Shown piece after piece: positions 61,401 through 64,000 of a DNA stretch of 64,000 bases (position 1 is its first letter; the number at the start of each line of letters is the position of its first letter). The notes beneath the pieces were generated by a model. The model saw only the letters and a program-made list of their open reading frames with translations. It was not told where the DNA came from and made no database searches. The translations under genes were made by a program, and so were the position numbers. This DNA comes from JADHUC01 sp964623055 (GTDB lineage Bacteria > Planctomycetota > Planctomycetia > Pirellulales > Pirellulaceae), in assembly GCA_964623055.1 (NCBI GenBank), contig CAZURK010000050.1:1-64000 (forward strand), given 5' to 3'.

Positions 61401-64000
61401 AACCGTTGCGTTGGGCCGCCGGCCGTGTCGAAACGGACGATCCCTTTCTCCGCCGCACCCGATGTGGCCATGTCGGTCACGAAGACGTACTGCTCGTACA
61501 CTCCGATTCCGCCGTACGAGACATTGTTCACCGTGCTCCAGCCGGCCTCGGTCACGTGCGACAGGGCGCCGCTGTTGGGATCCAACTCCGTCAGATACGG
61601 CCCGAATGTCCCGTTGTAGATCTGCACGTTGCCGTCTCGATCGGGCACAATGTCGCGGATGTGATCAGCAATGGGGTAGGGAAGGCCGGTCCCGTGTTCG
61701 ATCAAGAACTCTCGGACCAACGTCCCCGTCTCCGTGTACTCGCCGATTCGATTGTCGTAGCTGCTCAACTCGCGGCTGACCAAGATGGTACCCGGGCCAA
61801 TCGGACCGCCGTCGTTGTCCAGCACGTCGATCACGTCGCTGGCGGACTCGTATCCGACGGCCGAAGCCTCGATGGCCACTGTTTGGGTGCCGTCAACGAT
61901 AATGTCGTCCACAGCGGTGATGGGAAAGACCGTGTACGCACTGTTGGCGGGGATGGTAACGGTTTGCTGCACCTGGGCTTCGGAGGTGTCGTGACTCACC
62001 AGAGTGACATCAAGCGAGTGCCCGAGATCGGTATTGTGGCGGGTGAGTGTCGCCCAAGCTGCCCCGCTACCTTCCTCCTCTCCCATGGAATTCGTGGTGA
62101 TCGACAGTGTGAGATTCTCGTGGTCGAAAACGGAAATGTCCGCACTTCCGTCCTGATAGCTGGCCGCCGAAGCCGTGATCGTCGCCACCTGCAGGCCGTC
62201 GGCCAATGTGTCGTCAACGGCGTCGATTGGGAAAGTGGCGAAGCTCGCATTCGCGGCGATGGTGACGGACACGGGAACCTTGGCCTCTGTCTCGTCGCCG
62301 CTGGCCAGGTCCACGACGAGCGGCTGCGTGAGATCGCCGTCGCGCGTGACCGTACCTGTGGCAGCGTTGGCGCCCTGGCTTTCCACCATGTACCACGGGT
62401 TAGTAGTCACCGTCAGTTTCCGAGAGACATCGTCGTCCAGAACAGTCAAGGTAGCGGAGGCGGTGATCATACCGGGTTCGAATCGAAAGACGCCCGGATT
62501 GGTGCCGAACGTCGTTACGCCGACAATGGCTCCGTCGGCTTGTTTGTCCAGGCCGTAAACGAGGCCGGTCGTGGTTGGATCGGGCATGCCCAACTGAACA
62601 CCGTCGTCGAAAAACGTCTGATCCAAAGAGCCGTCCTTGTTGTATCTAGTCAGCGTCGGAGTGCGGTCGGTTTGCCCTTGGTATGCAACGCCGCCCACGA
62701 CGATCTTGCCATCGTCTTGCATCGCGACCGCGCGGGAAGCGGCATTGTCAAACCCGCTCAGCGGCGTAGCGACACCTTGTCCGCTGCCAAAACTCGGATC
62801 GTGGCTGCCATCTGCCAGAAGTCGAAAGACTCCGATATCGTGTGTCACGTATCCACCCGAGACCTTCCGATAGTCCGCCGCCACGACGATTCGGCCGCTA
62901 TCGTCCACGATAAGGTCTTCCACGTCGGCCGGCGTGCCGTCCAAAAACGCTAATTCGACAACGCCAGCCGTGCCGAACGACGTGTCGAGCCCTCCGGCAG
63001 GCTGGAGCTTCGCGATCGAACGCCATCCACCGATAATCACGCTGCTGTCTTCAAGGAACTCCGCAGCTACCGCGTTAATCGTGACGTTCGTGCCATCGGT
63101 AAGAGACCCGGCGTAATTGCCATTGGAATCCAGCAGTCGTGTGCGCAGTCTGACAGTGCCGTTCGCCGAAAGAGACAGCAGGATATATCCGTCGTCGCGA
63201 ACGTCCACGTCTTCGATCCATCCGGTGTTTTCCGTGTAGATGCCGGAACTGGCAAAACTCGTGTCCAAGTTCCCATTGGCATGGTACCTGGCAAGCAACC
63301 CGGTGCCCGTTCCCCAAATGTTCTTTCCGCCCACCAGGATTCGCCCATCGGGTTGGATAGCCACTGCACGGGGCGAGGGCGAGGAGTTTCCCGTTGTCAT
63401 CGGTGTGGTGACCACGCCGTCAACGCCGAAGGAACTGTCCAAGCTGCCGTCAGGCAAGTACCGGACCACTCTCCAACTGTTGATATTGTATGATCCTGCA
63501 GCGATGATCTTCCCATCCGGTTGCACGGCAATAGCTCCCTCGTCACCTGCGAATGGTGCCAACGCAAAACCATCGCCGTCGAAGTCCACATCGAATGCTG
63601 TGCCCGGACCGTTGCCAGTTGCTGTGACCGTCACCGTCTTGCTGCCGTCCGTGTCCGCGTCATCCACCGCGTCAATGGGGAATGTGGCCGATGCTTGATT
63701 TGCGCCGATGGTCACAGTGTCGGGAACCGTTGCCTCGGTCTCGTCGTTGCTTGACAGTGCTATAGTTATGGCCTGAGAGATGTTGCCACTACGCGTGACC
63801 GTTCCGGTTGCCGCGCCGGCTCCCTGGTTTTCTACTATCTCATTGGGATCGATAGACAACGCCAGTCGATCGACAGAATCCCATGTCTCGAACGCCCCAA
63901 TGTCGGCAGCGGTCCCCTGTGGGCGCGAAATGTGTCGCTGGTCGCCAGCCGGGGCGGTGGCGGTATCGGCGGCGTCGATAGCCGGGCTCGCCGGAAGCAA
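58460..64000 (-). CDS. Giant secreted repeat protein, N-terminus beyond the window
   Basis: The C-terminal 1846 residues of an extracellular protein. From the window edge: the end of a beta-helix choice-of-anchor-Q region (SPAIDAADTA...ADIGAFE), Calx-beta-like domains (several copies of TLS/ALSI...ENQGAGAATGTVTR...FPIDAVDD), a delta-60 repeat propeller (PDGKIIAAGSYN...DSSFG), and an NHL-like propeller (about 850-1040). Cadherin-like domains (VALDDTATTDEDAAVTIAVL), at least four copies of a 96-residue repeat and another cadherin-like domain follow. Near the end six RTX-type calcium nonapeptides (GGEGNDTLR, GGSGNDILL and others) precede an 85-residue tail. A 100-N gap lies inside the 96-residue repeats, so true length is unknown. 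It probably has an adhesive or surface role. Confidence 0.88.
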   Translation of the reverse strand: MLPASPAIDAADTATAPAGDQRHISRPQGTAADIGAFETWDSVDRLALSIDPNEIVENQGAGAATGTVTRSGNISQAITIALSSNDETEATVPDTVTIGANQASATFPIDAVDDADTDGSKTVTVTATGNGPGTAFDVDFDGDGFALAPFAGDEGAIAVQPDGKIIAAGSYNINSWRVVRYLPDGSLDSSFGVDGVVTTPMTTGNSSPSPRAVAIQPDGRILVGGKNIWGTGTGLLARYHANGNLDTSFASSGIYTENTGWIEDVDVRDDGYILLSLSANGTVRLRTRLLDSNGNYAGSLTDGTNVTINAVAAEFLEDSSVIIGGWRSIAKLQPAGGLDTSFGTAGVVELAFLDGTPADVEDLIVDDSGRIVVAADYRKVSGGYVTHDIGVFRLLADGSHDPSFGSGQGVATPLSGFDNAASRAVAMQDDGKIVVGGVAYQGQTDRTPTLTRYNKDGSLDQTFFDDGVQLGMPDPTTTGLVYGLDKQADGAIVGVTTFGTNPGVFRFEPGMITASATLTVLDDDVSRKLTVTTNPWYMVESQGANAATGTVTRDGDLTQPLVVDLASGDETEAKVPVSVTIAANASFATFPIDAVDDTLADGLQVATITASAASYQDGSADISVFDHENLTLSITTNSMGEEEGSGAAWATLTRHNTDLGHSLDVTLVSHDTSEAQVQQTVTIPANSAYTVFPITAVDDIIVDGTQTVAIEASAVGYESASDVIDVLDNDGGPIGPGTILVSRELSSYDNRIGEYTETGTLVREFLIEHGTGLPYPIADHIRDIVPDRDGNVQIYNGTFGPYLTELDPNSGALSHVTEAGWSTVNNVSYGGIGVYEQYVFVTDMATSGAAEKGIVRFDTAGGPTQRFADTNEFTDLTIGLDGQLYGLQADGLTIRVYDPESLASLGTVSLPSGDNRGIAVDASGHIYSATWFGNIYHHDADGVLVETLVGTPNRPLTDIDLRPDGRLVAGSRIGHVLLTDTNLDASTYFSTGSQVTFVAFTEVPDFSNNPPVALDDTATTDEDAAVTIAVLANDSDVDGDTLTVVSATGPTTINADGTITYTPAADFHGSDTFSYTISDGNGRTATATVNVTVTQVNDSGTFGGDTSGTGLEDGGAITGTLTFTDTADGFTSPDFAVTTPAGNGTVSIVAGTGVWTYTADANYNGSDSFTVSVTDDDGNVETQVITLTVTQVNDPGTFGGDTSGTGLEDDGAITGTLTFADAADGFTAPDFAVTTAAGNGTASIVAGTGVWTYTPDANYNGSDSFTVSVTDDDGNVETQVITLTVAQVNDSGTFGGDTSGTGLEDGGAITGTLTFTDTADGFTAPDFAVTTPAVNGTASIVAGAGEWTYTADANYNGSDSFTVSVTDDDGNVETQVITLTVTQXXXXXXXXXXXXXXXXXXXXXXXXXXXXXXXXXXQVNDSGTFGGDTSGTGLEDGGAITGTLTFTDTADGFTAPDFAVTTPAVNGTASIVAGAGEWTYTADANYNGSDSFTVSVTDDDGNVETQVIKLTVTQVNDDPNAVNDSANTTEDTAVSIDVLANDSDVDGDALTIDTVSDPTNGTAAIVGGQVIYTPNASSQGTDTFTYTVSDGNGGTDTATVTVQVGAVGPGVFLVDGTLYVTGTDGKDIVTVTRVGGGSDGGEDEGYQIKVIARFDIGGPSQGAEKHYFDADQVDRIEIELFGGNDQANLAGGGSDGGADMDIPARIDGGEGNDTLRGGSGNDILLGRSGKDRLYGKAGLDVLIGGRGKDTLNGGKGDDILIGGWVTLDESMLEDVRDRWTNGASYLDRVDELTSSLLKPGDTVRGDDIRDTLKGDKGRDLFFADLGGRDKDKVKDWRRNEKLLELP
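59461..60717 (-). repeat. 288-bp tandem repeats coding 96-residue domains
   Basis: Units start near 59461, 59853, 60142 and 60430 with a period of 288 bp. Each encodes SGTFGGDTSGTGLED...TLTV. The unit before the gap and the unit after it differ at only a few bases, while the other two are more diverged. This points to recent amplification at the gap. Confidence 0.9.
59750..59849. other. Assembly gap of 100 N
   Basis: Exactly 100 unknown bases, a scaffolding placeholder, flanked by nearly identical 288-bp repeats. The number of repeat units lost here is unknown. Confidence 0.98.

Overview
The window looks like a planctomycete chromosome (most like the Pirellulales). The signs are formylglycine-type sulfatases next to an FAD oxidoreductase and a YeiH-type sulfate exporter, Cys-rich secreted proteins paired with OprP-like porins, a giant secreted repeat protein, many two-component parts, and many dispersed palindromic repeats between genes. 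No rRNA, tRNA, CRISPR array, prophage or replication origin was recognised. The taxonomic call is inference from gene content.

Layout. 1-576: decayed end of a TrkH-type K+ transporter plus palindromic repeats. 577-4005: large one-TM protein of unknown role. 4069-7275 (minus): GntR/YtrA-type regulator, ABC ATPase and ABC permease, with a candidate operator upstream. 7723-13483 (minus): two secreted sulfatases flanking a secreted FAD oxidoreductase. 13767-16092 (plus): sulfate-exporter-like protein and a small membrane protein. 16269-20897 (minus): a two-gene module, porin then Cys-rich protein, present twice in tandem. 21383-24624 (plus): a P-loop NTPase with a lipoprotein-like leader, a TLC/nucleotide-carrier-like membrane protein, and a 32-aa membrane peptide with a strong ribosome binding site.

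24707-33186 is a complete MacAB-TolC-like export locus. On the minus strand are adaptor, permease, ATPase and second permease. Divergent on the plus strand are an OmpR-type regulator and its kinase, followed by a convergent TolC-like gene. 33439-34965 encodes a cytochrome b/EB_dh-type haem protein. 35010-41327 (minus) holds two abutting genes for very large membrane proteins, one with HlyD-like features; I cannot assign them, and they are the best candidate here for an undescribed system. 41777-51052 carries a NodT-type outer-membrane lipoprotein, a PiT phosphate transporter, a radical SAM protein, a PhoB-like regulator, an iron-type alcohol dehydrogenase (possibly phosphonoacetaldehyde reductase), a DUF2007-like protein and a methyltransferase.

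51072-57054 (minus) is a signalling locus: periplasmic PDC-type lipoprotein, hybrid histidine kinase, REC-ATPase protein. The kinase is wrecked by an inserted transposase gene, by loss of its ATPase domain and by a frameshift. 57250-58293 is an Acg-like nitroreductase. 58460-64000 is the C-terminal 1846 residues of a giant secreted protein with delta-60, Calx-beta-like, cadherin-like and RTX-type repeats; a 100-N assembly gap lies inside its 288-bp tandem repeats.
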